This document shows, in pieces, positions 14,478 to 27,359 of a DNA stretch of 64,000 nt. Below the pieces are notes generated by a model. The model did not search any database, was not told the origin of the DNA, and saw only the letters and a program-made list of their open reading frames with translations. The stretch lies in assembly GCF_014898815.1 (NCBI RefSeq), contig NW_026515545.1:1922001-1986000 (forward strand). The letters are read 5' to 3'. A program made the translations under genes and the position numbers. Numbering within the stretch: position 1 is the stretch's first letter; each line of letters begins with the position of its first letter. This stretch comes from Panonychus citri. Its lineage: Eukaryota; Arthropoda; Arachnida; Trombidiformes; Tetranychidae.

Positions 14478-15952
14478 ATGGTAAGTTTCTTTAAGAGAAT
14501 TTAATTGTTTAAATGATTTTGAAGAGACAATTTAATCTCTTTGAGTTTTTTTTTCTTCTTTTCTTTTTTAATTTTTTCTTCTTTTCTCTTTGATTTAATT
14601 TGTTTATTTATTTTCTTTAGCAAATGGCAAGTCGGAGTTTGTTTCGTTTAATCCGTTCTAGTCCATCATCTGTATCTTCAATCTTTAATCTTGGTATCAT
14701 CAAGTATCAACAGACTTGTTTACAGCGATGCTCAATTTCATCAACTTGTAAATTATTTACATTTAAGGTTCCATTTTATTTTGATAAAGGGGATAAAGAG
14801 GAAACTGATGAAAGTCCAGATGAAAAAGAAGATCGTTATGTTAGGCAATGGCTGAGTGAAAAGGAGTTTCAATATCAAACCATCGAGGATTTTAAATCTT
14901 TTCTAACCAGCGATGAAGATGTCACTAAAATGAATTGGATTCTAAATGAATATGAAATAGCAAAATATGATACAAGTTTATGTCCATCCTTTTTACCACC
15001 GGAAAGAGCTAAAGAGATGCTAGAAAATTTTCCCGATCAAACTAAATTAATCAACTATTTCCATTATTTATACTCTCGTGAGAATCGTAAAAATGCTGAA
15101 AAATTAAGGAGAAGTGATAACAGGAAAGAAACAGCGATAAATTTACGACGAGCCCATGATAATAATGTAAAATTAGAAATGGGAATTCAATATGACTCGA
15201 AAACTGGTAAACCCGCTTATGGTAAATGGCGAAATGCTTGTTTCATTGATTTAGGACGGAAAGAGGAATATACTGTTTATATACCTCAGAACATTGTCTC
15301 TTCTCTGTTTGGACAAAAGCTTGTCATCGATTTTTCTTACGAGGATTGTATGTCCATCCAGGAAAAGAAAAGTCTAATCAAACAATTAAATTTCTCTTTC
15401 CAAGCAATCAGAGAAGATGAGGAACCATTTGACTTTTGGTTCTGTAATTTAGATGATCAAAGTAAAACCTATTCACTTTTGGAGAAAAGTCTTGGTTGGG
15501 ATCATCAGGCTAAATTTTCTTCTCATTTTATACATCGGACATCAAAATCGTATATTGACCTATTTCCACGTGATAAGTTAATCTATTTGTGTCCCGATTC
15601 ATCTTACGATTTCACCAATTACGATGATGAGGCCGTTTACGTTGTCGGTGGTTTGGTTGATCGTCGAGTAGTTAAACCTGTTTCTCTGGCTAAATGTAAA
15701 AAAGAAAAACTGAAACACATGAGATTACCATTAGATCAACATCTATCAATGATTGGAAGTAAAATATTAACAATTGATCAAGTAATTTCAATTCTAATCG
15801 GTTTGAAATCAGGTAAATCCATGGAGGAATCATTGAAATTATCAGTTCCAGAAAGGAAATTAAAGAAACCTGAACAAATTGAATTAGAAAAAGCAAGACG
15901 TCTCCTTAAATTAACTGTACAAAAACATAGTAGAAAAAATTTGTATTATTGA
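14478..15952 (+). CDS. TRMT10C: Mitochondrial tRNA m1R9 methyltransferase / RNase P subunit (TRMT10C, MRPP1)
   Basis: Exon 1 contributes only the ATG (14478-14480). After an intron at 14481-14620, exon 2 (14621-15952) reads CAA-ATG-GCA, so the product starts M-Q-M-A-S-R and has 444 residues; a start at the second ATG (14624) loses only two. The N-terminus is Arg/Ser rich without acidic residues, like a mitochondrial targeting peptide. A basic helical region follows (about 155-185). The SPOUT-type TRM10 methyltransferase domain covers about 200-425: 'VIDFSYEDCMS', 'FCNLDD', 'IYLCPDSSYDF', 'VYVVGGLVD' and 'RLPLDQ', then 'SVPERK'. The Asp in GGLVD (about 348) matches the catalytic-site Asp of MRPP1. 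In animals the protein methylates purine 9 of mitochondrial tRNAs and, with SDR5C1 and PRORP, forms RNase P. A long N-terminal extension favours TRMT10C over cytosolic TRMT10A/B. An AATAAA lies at 16188-16193. Confidence 0.85.
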
Positions 15953-16067
15953 AAAAATTTCATTTTCTTTCATCGATTCAAATGTAAATCAAATTAACAT
16001 GAAATTTAATTGTTTTGTTTTTTTCCTCAATTTCATCAACATAAACAAACTTGAAGAGTCTCCTCTG

Positions 16068-16069
<2 letters not shown>

Positions 16070-16112
<43 letters not shown>
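16070..16112. repeat. (CT)n microsatellite in the TRMT10C to alpha-catenin gap
   Basis: A pure TC/CT tract of about 43 bases, probably in the 3' UTR of TRMT10C because it lies before the AATAAA at 16188. Confidence 0.95.
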
Positions 16113-16116
<4 letters not shown>

Positions 16117-16448
16117 GTCTTGTTTATCCCTTTCATTGTATAATTTTAGGTTTTACTTTGTTCCACTAATTATAAATAGAGAAAATCAATAAATCCACTT
16201 GGTCCAAACTAATTCACTCAATTTAATTAATCTTCACTCAACCTTAACAATTGAATTGAAGTTAATTCAAAAAGAGCTCGTCCCACATGTGGCGCCCTCT
16301 TTATTTTCCTTTGATTCCATTGACTGAAATGTCAGTTGACCAAAATACTCAAAGACAATCAACTTAAATTGTGATTAATTTTATATTTTTTATTACCAAT
16401 TTGAATAACATATCATCAATTTAAAGAGTTGTTGATATAATTTTCGTA

Positions 16449-19400
16449 ATGCCATTGAAAATTGAGACCAGAACTATTGAGGAAACTTTGGCTCCTTTGG
16501 TTCTTGAGGTTAGTTGATTTTTTTTTTGCCTCTTCTTTTGTTTTTGTTGATAACTTTGTTGTTAATTGTGATTTGTGTTTTTTTTTCAAATTGTGTGTTG
16601 ATTTTTAGGTTACCACTTTGGTTAATAATCAGGAGAAAAGGAAAGGTGGCCGATCTAAAAGACCTCAAGTGCTTGTTGCTACCGTTGAAAAGTCAATTGA
16701 AAATTTCATCACCATTGGTGAAGAAATTGCCAGAGAAAATGAAGATATTCAAAAAGAAATGAGTATTTGTATTGATAAAGTAAGGGAAGCGGGTAAGAAT
16801 ATGAGTGAAGCCTCTCGAGAATTTGCCGATGATCCATTTTCTTCAGTTAAAAGGAGCAAAATGGTTCAAAATTCAAGGAATTTACTCTATCGTGTTGCTG
16901 AGTTAATCATCTTAGCCGATGGTGTTGACGTGACAAACCTCCTTCGGTCTTTGGAAGCAGTTGAGAGTGATCTCAATAACGTAGCAAATTCAAATAGTCA
17001 TGATGAACTGATTGAACATTTCAATAAGTTTGGTGTGAATGCAAATAATTTATTCTATCATGCAGCTAAACGACAAAATGAACTTAAAGATTCTAAAGCG
17101 CGAGATGATCTTGGTGCTGCTCGAGCTGTTCTCAAGAAAAACAGTATGATGCTTTTAACCGCATCTAAAGTGTTTGTCCGTCATCCTGAATTATCATCAG
17201 CCAAAGAGAATCGTGACTTCATCTTTAGACAAGTTTGTGAAGCTGTTAACACTGTCAGAGATGTTGCTAAGGGTAACAAACCAAAAAACATGACAGATTC
17301 ATATGATATTCCTGGAGAAATGGCAACCGCATTGGATGATTTTGATGAAAGATTCATCATGGAACCATTGACTTACAATGAATCAACCACTCGACCCGAT
17401 TTAGAGAGACAATTGGAAAGTATCATCAGTGGAGCAGCCTTAATGGCAGATTCATCTTGTACTCGTGATATAAGAAGAGAGAGAATCGTCGCCGAGTGTA
17501 ATGCTGTTCGTCAAGCTCTTCAAGATCTTCTTTCCGAATATCTTGCCAATGTTGGTTCTCATGAGCCATCCGATAATTTGGAAAGAGCTGTTGAACATAT
17601 GACACAAAAGACAAAAGATTTAAGGAGACAATTGAGAAAATCGGTCATTGATCATGTTTCAGATTCATTCATGGAGACCAATGTTCCGCTTCTTGTTTTA
17701 GATGAGGCTGCTCGTCGTGGAGATGAAGTTGAAGTTGAAAGATATCAAGCCATGTTTGAGGAACATGCAAACAAATTGGTTGAAGTCGCAAATCTTGCCT
17801 GTAGTATGTCCAATAACGAGGAAGGTGTTAGAATGGTCAGATACGCAGCCTTACAGATAAAAAATCTTTGCCCGCAGGTCATAAATGCAGCTAAGATTCT
17901 TGCAGCTCGACCCAAATCAAAAGTAGCCATTGAAAATATGGACGCTTTTAAAAATCTTTGGGAAACACAGGTTAGAATCTTAACCGAAGCCGTTGATGAC
18001 ATTACAACGATCGATGACTTTTTAGCAGTTTCTGAAAGTCATATTCTCGAAGATGTTAAAGAATGTGTTTCTGCACTTGGGGAACATGATGGTGACAATC
18101 TTGACCGAATGGCTGGAGCTATCAGAGGACGTGCTGCTCGTGTTTGTAATGTTGTTACAGCAGAAATGGACAATTATGAGCCTAATGAATACACCGAACG
18201 GGTTTTGGCAGCAGTTAATGAACTAAGAAATACAATTATGCCTTCGTTTGCTGGTAAAGTGGAAAAGGCTGTTGAACTTTTAAGTAACAATCAATTGAAA
18301 GACTTGGACGACAATCAGTTTATTGATGCATCTCGGATGGTTTATGATGGAGTGAGAGAGATCAGAAGAGCCGTTCTTATTGACCGATCTCCTGAAGATA
18401 TTGATTCGGAAACTGACATGGATTATGAAGATAACATTTATGAAACTCGAAGTAAATCAAGTGTTATAACCGATTTTGATGAATTTCCCGATGTTGCTGA
18501 AATAAGTAACACCAGAGAAGCTTATAGAATGATTTCCGAAGAGGAGAAGCAAAAAATTGCAGCTCAATTCGAAACATTTAGAACTGAAAAGGTTCGATTC
18601 GATCGAGAGGTTGCTAAATGGGACGAAAAGGGTAACGATATCATTGTGATCGCCAAGAAGATGTGTTACATTATGATCGAAATGACGGAATTCACTCGAG
18701 GTAAAGGACCATTGAAAACAACCATGGATGTGATCGGTAAAGCGAAAGAAATCTCTGAACTTGGGACAACCTTGGACAAATTTGCTGGACTAATTGCTGG
18801 ACAATGTCCAGAATCAGATACCAAGAAAGATTTGTTAGCATATCTCAAAAGGATTGAATTATATTGTCAACAATTAAACATCACATCAAAAGTAAAAGCT
18901 GATGTTCAAAATATATCAGGAAATCTAATTGTTTCTGGAGTAAGTTGAAATAATCACTGATAATCTAATTATTACCCTAACAACAATTCCCATACAAGAC
19001 CATTTAATCAATTTTAATTAAATTATAAATTTGCTTAATCATTACAGTTGGATTCAGCTACATCTCTCATCCAGGCAGCTAAAAATCTGATGAATGCTGT
19101 GGTACTAACAGTTAAAGCCTCTTATGTTGCCTCAACCAAGGTAATTATTATCAGTTGCTCATCATCATTATCATCATGGAATCGCCCAAATGATCAATAT
19201 TAATTCCAGTTACTTGAGAATATTTTGAAACAATTTATATTCCAACTGTATGATTACCAATCATTAGAAGGATATTATCATAATATCTAGATGAAAGTTT
19301 CATTTAATTTCATTCCAATTCATCTCATCTACAATATAAGTTAATTCTCAAGGCTGTCAGAACTCTGTTAATTGAATTTCCAAATTTCCAAGTATATTTA

Positions 19401-20025
19401 CATTCGGGTGGTTATATATATATAATTATCCATGAGTTCCAGTTAACCATTAACCTTATTCATGTTTGCAATTCAATTAATCTAATCCAATTTTTTCCCT
19501 CTCTTTTTTTCATATCTTTCTCTCTCTCTCTCTCCAATTCTCTATTAGTATCCACGAGGAGGAATTATCAGTGTAAGTTTTATGGTATTTTAATTTATCC
19601 TCTGCAGCTAAATTACAAGATGAATACTCTCATGAAGCTCCCTGGAGAATTTTCCATTTTCAAAATAACCATAAACATATTAATCGAGAACAAGATCTTT
19701 ATCAATAATCGAGAAGAGGATTATCATTTAATTAGCTGTTGTAATTTGAGTCATTGGATGTTAATTTTTCTCTCTTAGTTACAAAACTATCGGTCTAGTT
19801 GATTGATTTGATCAATTAATTGATTTACTATTTTCTTTTTTTTCTTTCTCTTTTCTCTCTATTTAGTCACCGATTGTTGTTTGGAAGATGAGAGCACCGG
19901 AAAAGAAACCCTTGGTTCGAAGAGAAAAGCCCGAAGAGGTCAAAGCTGTAGTTCGAAAAGGTTCAACAAAGCGAAACGATTCACCTCTTAAAGCATTGAG
20001 TCAATTCCAAACCGATGGATTATAA
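16449..20025 (+). CDS. Alpha-catenin (cadherin-catenin complex, actin linker)
   Basis: Five exons: 16449-16508, 16609-18939, 19048-19140, 19549-19572 and 19867-20025. All junctions are phase 0 with GT-AG introns, giving 888 residues (usual about 900-920). The N-terminus 'ETRTIEETLAPLVLEVTTLV' and 'FADDPFSSVKR' are alpha-catenin signatures. The vinculin-homology domains follow in order: beta-catenin binding/dimerisation (about 20-260), the M region (about 270-630) and the C-terminal actin-binding bundle (about 660-860). The C-terminal bundle includes 'SATSLIQAAKNLMNAVV' and 'APEKKPLVRREKPEE'. Presence of the VH1 beta-catenin site and this tail separates it from vinculin and alpha-catulin. It acts at adherens junctions. 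A 24-nt exon (19549-19572) inserts eight residues, YPRGGIIS, into the tail and could be alternatively used. The start at 16449 gives the canonical N-terminus. Confidence 0.95.
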
Positions 20026-21477
20026 TCAAAATGAACTATTCCCAATTCAGTATTTATACGATTTCCATGATAAATATATTTATTATCGCGTGATTATCTG
20101 CAATCATCATCATCTTCACCAACTCATCATCATCATCATTCCTGGATTCAATTTCCTCTCTCAATCTTAATTCTTGATAACAATCAAAAGCAATTACTAA
20201 TTTTTACGATTATGCGCTTTTCTAATTGTTCTAATCATCTTTATACTAATTTTCGCAATCTCGATAATTAATTTTAATTCACTTTTATACCTCTAATTGT
20301 ATTGAACTTTTTTCTCCTCCTATTTTTATATACATTTCAAATATTTGATATCTTTTTTTTTCTTGTTTGATAGTATTTCCAATCTAATATTTGTATTAAT
20401 ATTTATTATTATTAAGCTCTTTTTCTTATTATGATTTAATCATCATTTATACTCTTGATTGTTGCAATCAATCAAAATGATTAATTAATCATCATAATAC
20501 TAATCATATCCTTCATTTGAATCTGATAACAATTACTACCTGATCTTGATCAACAATCAACTTGGTCAAACAATTAACTATGAAAAGTAACAAATGCTTA
20601 ATATGTTACTGTTGTTGAACAACAATTAAAATTAATTCAGTTTACAATCAATATGTTTTATACTTTATTATTAACATGGAATACAAAAAGAAGTGAAAAT
20701 GTTTCAAATTAACAATTAAAATTATATAATAACAATAATTAACCATGAAGATGATGAATGAATGAATGATGATGATGATATTGTATTTCATTCAATTAAT
20801 TCATTTGAAATTTTAAATCAATTTGCTCAGAATTTGTAACAGAAAAGTTTTTGGAAATCAAATTAACTTTAATTAGATTTTTTTTTTCTCGTCGAATTAA
20901 CAACAAAAAAAAAGATGAACAGAATTAATTTTTAAACGGAAAACAAAAATTAATTGCAATTAATTAAAATCTTCTATTGGTTCCAATTTCCATTTATTAT
21001 TATTTTCGCTTAATTGTAGCTTATTTGATTAACTTGATTAACCAACAATTTAAATCCTTTCGCTGAATTTTGTTCATCTTAATTGTTTTTGATTCCATTG
21101 TAAATTGTTAATAGTTGTAAGGGTTAAATTAAGGCTTCTTTTTAATAATAGAAACAATTAACTTGTAATTAAATTGATTTAAAAGACAATCAAACAAAAT
21201 AATGAAAAAAAAAACGAGAGAAAATGATTAAACTGAATTGATGATAATTATACAATTATAATTGTTGATGTTAATTGTTGATGAGAAAAACAAGATTTTC
21301 AGTTGAGTTGAGTGATTAACTTTGTTTAGTTTAATTGTTGTTACCGTTTCCATTTTTAAACTTAATCATCGCAATTAATTTACAAATAAATAAGATTAAT
21401 CTGTTGATTTTATTTACAATTAAAAAGAAACAATTAAAATTATTGGTCAGTGTTTTTCAATTGATGATTAAAGCTTA

Positions 21478-21508
<31 letters not shown>

Positions 21509-21740
21509 AATAAATCTTAATGAAATTAATCAAAGGCTAGTCAATTAATACACAATTGATTATAACAATTAATATTAATCATTAGAATTGATTATAACAC
21601 AAATACTTGATTGATATATATATTTTTCTTATAATATTGAAAAGTGAAGGATAAAATTTTTCTGTTAATCATTTTGTAGCAATTAATAAATTGTTCAATT
21701 ATTGTTTATTAAATATTTTTGTTTCTGCTTTTCGCAACAA
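20026..21740. other. 3' flanks of alpha-catenin (+) and allatostatin-C receptor (-)
   Basis: This convergent intergenic stretch of 1.7 kb is very AT rich and includes (GAT)n at about 21479-21506. No coding frame was found. TTTATT at 21705-21710 is an AATAAA on the minus strand 31 nt beyond the receptor stop, so the receptor 3' end may be very short. Confidence 0.6.
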
Positions 21741-23960
21741 TTAAAGATGAGCTGACTCAAAATCAATTGATTGTTGCTGTTGATTATTATTACTATTAAC
21801 TGATGATCGGTTAGATGTGATTCCATTTCTGATTAAAGGTACAACTTTTGTTATCGCATTATTATTGATAATAATGTTATTATTATTGTTTCTGTTGATT
21901 GATTTATTTTCATTAACTAAATTAGTTGAATTAATTGGACCATCATCTGAACAGCAAGAGTAATTAACAATTCCCTGGGAAGGTTCACAATTAAATGATA
22001 TATTAAATTGGTGATCACTTTTTTTATTACGATTTATAAGCTCAACATGATTACCATCATCTTCATCATCATCATCATCATTAACATTATCATCATCATC
22101 ATCATCATCTGTTGATTCATTGTAAATTTTATCATTTTCATTATTAATTATTATATTAGCATCAGAATCATTTTTCCTTGAGAGTAAATTAACAAAAGTA
22201 ACTGCTTCATTATCATGATCAATTAATTTACCATTTGTTGTCGTGTTAACTGTTACTGATTGGGAACAATTAATTGAGTTACTAATATTAATCTCCATTG
22301 AATTACCACTTTCACCGCCACTTATACTTCCAGCCTGATTAAGGCCAATTTCTGATCCGGAAAGATGATCAATATAAGCACCTTGAGATGGATTAAGATT
22401 ACAATTGTATGAACTTCCAGGAAGAAGATGAGTATGATGATGATAATCAGATCCATCGCCATCACCACCACCACCGCCGCCACCTCCATTACCTCCACAT
22501 CCTGTTATACCGATACTTAAACCACCACCTCCACCAATAGTTGTACCTTTAGTTGACCCTCGGGTGGTTCTTGGGAAAACTGAATTCTCAACATGAAGAG
22601 CAGCATTAACATCCTTACCTGCCGCACAGGTAAACGCTTTGGCAAAACTTTTCTTGAAATTTTCACTTAGAAAAGCATAAAGTATCGGATTAACCGCTGA
22701 ATTGGCATATGAGAGGCAACCAGCAAGTAATAATATGCAAACACAAAGGTCAGAATGACGGACATTTGGCTTTTGAAAGGTAATATAAACTTGACCAATC
22801 CAATAGGGAAGCCAACAGGCAACGTAAACCGTTATCACCGTTAAAACCAAATAGGTTACCTTTCGATGTGATCTTTTCTTTTCTTTAGATTTATTTTTAG
22901 GTCCAACAGTTCGTAATTTACATATAACAAGAAAATAGAAAAGAAAGATTAGGATAAAAGGTATAAAAAATCCTAAGGTAAAAGAGTAAAGGGTGAAAGC
23001 CCGTTGACCATTCATATACTCGTTCTCTGGGAAAACAATGTTACACGAAGCGGTTTGTCCATGGGTGAGAACTTGGGTGTAAAGGTAAATGGGAACCATT
23101 AGAAGAGCGGAAACTGTCCAAACGGTGAGGCAAATAAATTTGGCAATAAAAGGTGTTCGATATCGAGGTGATGAGATTGGATGGCAAACGGCAATATAAC
23201 GATCTGCAGACATAACGGTTAATAGGAGGGAAGAAGTAAATTGATTTATTGAAGTTGTTATCATGTAAATGCGACACATTACTTGACCAAAAGGCCAAGA
23301 TTTATATTTAACGGTTGCTATTAGAAAGGGTAAACCGATGAGGAACATTTCATCGGCAAGGGCAAGGTTAAAGATGTACATGTTGGTCACTGTTTGCATC
23401 TTAGAGAAACGTAGGACCACATAAAGAACCAGTGTATTACCACAAAGTCCGACCAGACAAACGATTCCGTACAAAATTTTGGTAAATTCAAGGACCAGGG
23501 CTGAATAGCCACCAATGAAGGCATCTTCCATGGTTGAATTACATTCAGGATTATATGATCTAAATGAATCAAGTGAGGTGAGAGATGAATTTACAAGAGA
23601 TGCTGCTGAACTTGATGGATAAGATGTGGAAAAGGGTAAAGATGATGATGACGATGATGATGAAGATACCCCTAGGGCAGAAGATGAGGAGAATGGTGAT
23701 ATTGGATAAGCTGATGATGATACCGATGAAGCTAAGGTTGCTACTCCGGCTACTGCGGCTGCTGTGGCGGCGACTGGTGCTATTGAACCGGGAAACGTTG
23801 GTGAGGGAATGAAACTATTTGAATTGGTCGAGTTGATATAATCGTTGACCATTGAGGGTAAACAACCACTAGGCCAACTCATATTGTTCATGATAAATTC
23901 AGGCTGATGGATCGTTTGATCAACCATAGTAACATGTGAGTTGATTAAATTAATTATCAA
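21741..23960 (-). CDS. Allatostatin-C receptor (somatostatin-receptor-like rhodopsin-class GPCR)
   Basis: A single intronless frame of 739 codons. Seven membrane segments can be placed: TM1 about 160-184, TM2 192-216, TM3 228-252 (ending 'SADRYIAVCHP', DRY at 253-255), TM4 272-294, TM5 322-347, TM6 368-392 ('CWLPYW') and TM7 405-430 ('NPILY'). Cys229 and Cys306 form the usual extracellular disulfide. 'HPISSPRYRTPFIAKFICL' after DRY and the overall core fit the arthropod AstC/somatostatin receptor group, which couples to Gi in flies. The N-terminal 150 residues are Ser/Ala rich with N-glycosylation sites. The C-terminal tail of about 290 residues is unusually long, with Gly, Asp and Asn runs encoded by trinucleotide repeats. 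The start may instead be the Met at residue 12. Opioid/galanin-like receptors are the alternative, but the fit is weaker. Confidence 0.88.
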   Translation of the reverse strand: MIINLINSHVTMVDQTIHQPEFIMNNMSWPSGCLPSMVNDYINSTNSNSFIPSPTFPGSIAPVAATAAAVAGVATLASSVSSSAYPISPFSSSSALGVSSSSSSSSSLPFSTSYPSSSAASLVNSSLTSLDSFRSYNPECNSTMEDAFIGGYSALVLEFTKILYGIVCLVGLCGNTLVLYVVLRFSKMQTVTNMYIFNLALADEMFLIGLPFLIATVKYKSWPFGQVMCRIYMITTSINQFTSSLLLTVMSADRYIAVCHPISSPRYRTPFIAKFICLTVWTVSALLMVPIYLYTQVLTHGQTASCNIVFPENEYMNGQRAFTLYSFTLGFFIPFILIFLFYFLVICKLRTVGPKNKSKEKKRSHRKVTYLVLTVITVYVACWLPYWIGQVYITFQKPNVRHSDLCVCILLLAGCLSYANSAVNPILYAFLSENFKKSFAKAFTCAAGKDVNAALHVENSVFPRTTRGSTKGTTIGGGGGLSIGITGCGGNGGGGGGGGDGDGSDYHHHTHLLPGSSYNCNLNPSQGAYIDHLSGSEIGLNQAGSISGGESGNSMEINISNSINCSQSVTVNTTTNGKLIDHDNEAVTFVNLLSRKNDSDANIIINNENDKIYNESTDDDDDDDNVNDDDDDEDDGNHVELINRNKKSDHQFNISFNCEPSQGIVNYSCCSDDGPINSTNLVNENKSINRNNNNNIIINNNAITKVVPLIRNGITSNRSSVNSNNNQQQQSIDFESAHL

Positions 23961-26900
23961 AGTTTGAAGCTCATTTTAAATTTGGTTCGTACTGATAATA
24001 TCATAATCTTGGAATAGTATTGAAAATTTTGAAGGTTAATTTCACTTTTATCGTATTAATCACATTCAGTTGATTAATTTTCACCTTGTAACGATTTATA
24101 TTTATATTTAAATTGTCCTCGATATCCACAGAAAAATAATCACAATTTGGTTGTAATCAATTCAAGTTGATTGTTGACTTTAATGGTTTCATCAAGTATT
24201 ATGATAATTTATATATATTCCCAGAATATATCAATGTCAATCTGTAATAATAATCGAAGAGGATGGAAAATAATTAAGAGTAAATATTTACAATTAATAA
24301 TAGTCAATATCTCATGTCGTAAATATATATATTATCATGATGATGACGATGATGATGATGATAATCATAGGCAACAATTAATAGTTGGAGTTAAAAAAAA
24401 AAGTTGATTAATTGATTGGCAATCTAGATGAGAGAGGACGAAGAAAAAAAAACAAATTGATCAACACTCAGGTTCGTTAACAAACAAACAGAATTATTAA
24501 TTAACTTGAACTTAATCAAACACTTGGTAAACTAATTATCATCTAATTATCATTGTAAGTTTAATTTTCTTTGGGTAACTTTAGTCAAACAAAAAATATA
24601 TACCAGGGAAAAAAAACTCCAACAACAATCAAGTTGAAATGGTTTCACTTGTAACTTAATTGCTTAAGCACAAAATGGTTAATCACTAATTAGATAATCA
24701 CTGGAAGATCAATATCACCAACTCTTTGATATTGATTGTGACAATCAACTGATTCAAGTTTATGTAATAATATATTCAAGAGAGTAGATGAAGAAGAAGA
24801 AGAAGAAAAAAATAAGAATAACAATTTAACCTTAATTAAGACAAAAGATTATTAGAACATTAGAACTTTCTGTTCTCGAATTGTTATCGAACTTTAGATG
24901 AAAAGAGAACGAAGTAGAAAAAGAAAGTTTTTCCAATCGAATTTGTTTGTTTTTTCTTTCCATTGATTATCGAAACTTATTATGATCATATTATCATATC
25001 AGTGATTGTTATGATTATCAACATATAATCAAAGGTCACGGGCAGTGAGTATTATCATCATGAGATGATAACAATAAGTATCAATAAGTTTGAGGTGAAA
25101 ACATAAGTATCAACAATCAATGAATGAAATGATGAATATACAATGATGAATGTAATGAAGGGAAGAGAAAAACATTGAATATCATGCTAATAATAACATG
25201 GTAATAGAATATTATTTATAAAGAATAGAAGAAAAAAAAAAGTTTTTCGAATAAGATTGTTAACTAATGATAATAATTCTATGAGATAATAAAGAGAAAA
25301 AAAATGTCATTAACCTAATAATAACATTCTCTCGAATATACAACTCGATAGAACTTGTTAGAATTTTCTGTTCTCTCTCATTCTCTCATTTATATTCGTT
25401 CTGTTAATATTCAATTCAAGTTGATTACATTTAACATGATTATTATCACAATTACAATAATAATGTTAACACTTTTATGTTTCCAGTAACAACAATTGAA
25501 TAACATTAAGGCTTAAAATCTGCTAATATTAATGTTTCATGAAAGATTCAGCTTATCATGAAAATAACCAATTATCTCATTTCATCATTATCTTTATTAG
25601 AACTTTTTTATTTTCTCTTCTTCTTAATTTGGTTCCATGATAGTAGATCAACTATTGGAGAGAGTGAAAAATTCTGTACCATTCAGATGCAAACAGAGTA
25701 TCTCATATAAATTATATGGGAAATTAAAGTCTCGTCGAGTATCAAGAAAAAAAAAGAAGCAAAATTTTCAATCAGTTTGAAAGAAAAAGAGAAGAAAAAA
25801 GTTCTGAAAAGTTCTGATGAATGTTCATCATCATCGATCAACATTAAATGGTAATCATTTGGAATTGAAAGGTGATTGAAATTAAAAATGAAAACTCATG
25901 AAAAGAGTATATAAACTTGAGGGCATTTTGTTACTATTTCCTATTAAGGAGAAACAAAAAAACTATTCAGAGAAATGAACTTTTCATTCAATTGTTTTCC
26001 ATGTAATTTCATGTTGACGCAAGTCGTATGTTATTATTAATGTAATAATAGGTTGGAACTTGTTTTTCTAGGTTATAATAATAAAAGACCACTGAACAGT
26101 GGGTTTGAAAGTATCTTATGAAAAGTGAACCATGGGATAAGACGATACGAAATTAACAGAACTGAATATGGAACAAAAAACAACAGAATAAAAATTTGAA
26201 GAAAATTTTTTTTAACTTCTCATTGTTTCAAAGGAGAAACTTTCACTTTTCTAACTCTTTCTTTTTCTTGTTCACCCTGAAGGCTAATGACAGGAAATAA
26301 TTTTCTTATCATGTTTTTTTTTCATGTTGTTATCAGAATTGTAATTACTATGTTCTCATGTCTGTATGAGTTTGTTTATATATAGATTGAAGTTTGGGAG
26401 AAAAGATGATTTTATGAGACGATTTTGCTTCAATTCTTTGAATCAGTGGATTGGATAACTTTCTGAAATTCTATGATAACAATAATGATTCTGGATGGAG
26501 GTTCATTAATATCGATGGTTTCTTTTTCTATTTTCTCAGATATTCGGTCAGATTTTTGTTTACCTGTTCAGGCAAATTGAAATTTCATGGAGAACAACAA
26601 GTTGCAGGGAGTGAATAGAATCAACATTTTCCTCAGCTTTTCCATTATTCTATACACACGCAGATACACACACAAGCATATTCTCTTGATACCTTCATAC
26701 ATTTTTCATTGTTTTTTTCTCTTTACTTCTACTATCCAACTAATAGCTGTTTCGATGACAACAATTCCCATGAGATATCTCATAGGTTTTCCCTCACTCG
26801 TTACCTGTATTCATGATAAAACTCAAAATTCAGGTAGAAAGTAAGAGCTCGAGAAAACAAAATTACATCTTGAGTAATTTTATTTTCTTCATCTTCTACT

Positions 26901-27006
26901 TCATCCCTCATCCACCAGCATATATCGATTAGAAACTTATCATTTCGATAATTTTATCTTCAAAATGTTCAATGAATAAAAAAAGCAGAACTTGAAAAGA
27001 TTATCA

Positions 27007-27009
<3 letters not shown>

Positions 27010-27070
<61 letters not shown>
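27010..27070. repeat. (GA)n microsatellite
   Basis: An uninterrupted GA tract of about 61 bases, about 1.4 kb left of the transposon end. Confidence 0.95.
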
Positions 27071-27073
<3 letters not shown>

Positions 27074-27359
27074 AAACGAATCAAATCAAAGTTCAAAATA
27101 GAATTGAAAAGAAAACAAAATTGGTCGAAATTTTTTTTTCAATCGCAACCGAAAAAAAACTGAAACTCGAACTTCAGTAAACATGATATCCTATCGGAAA
27201 CATCAATCACTTGAAATGCTTAAATTTTTCATTTTCATTTGAATATTTAAAACGATATCAACATTATCATGTTGGTTGATTTAAATTTCCAAATAATATT
27301 GAGTTATGACAAAGGAAAAAACAAATTAAGATGATGAAAAGTTATCAGCATGATGCTAA

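Noticed and set aside
26587..26844. 85-codon open frame, partly hydrophobic
   Set aside because: No promoter, splice or domain support; Ile/Ser/Phe-rich frames are expected by chance at this base composition.
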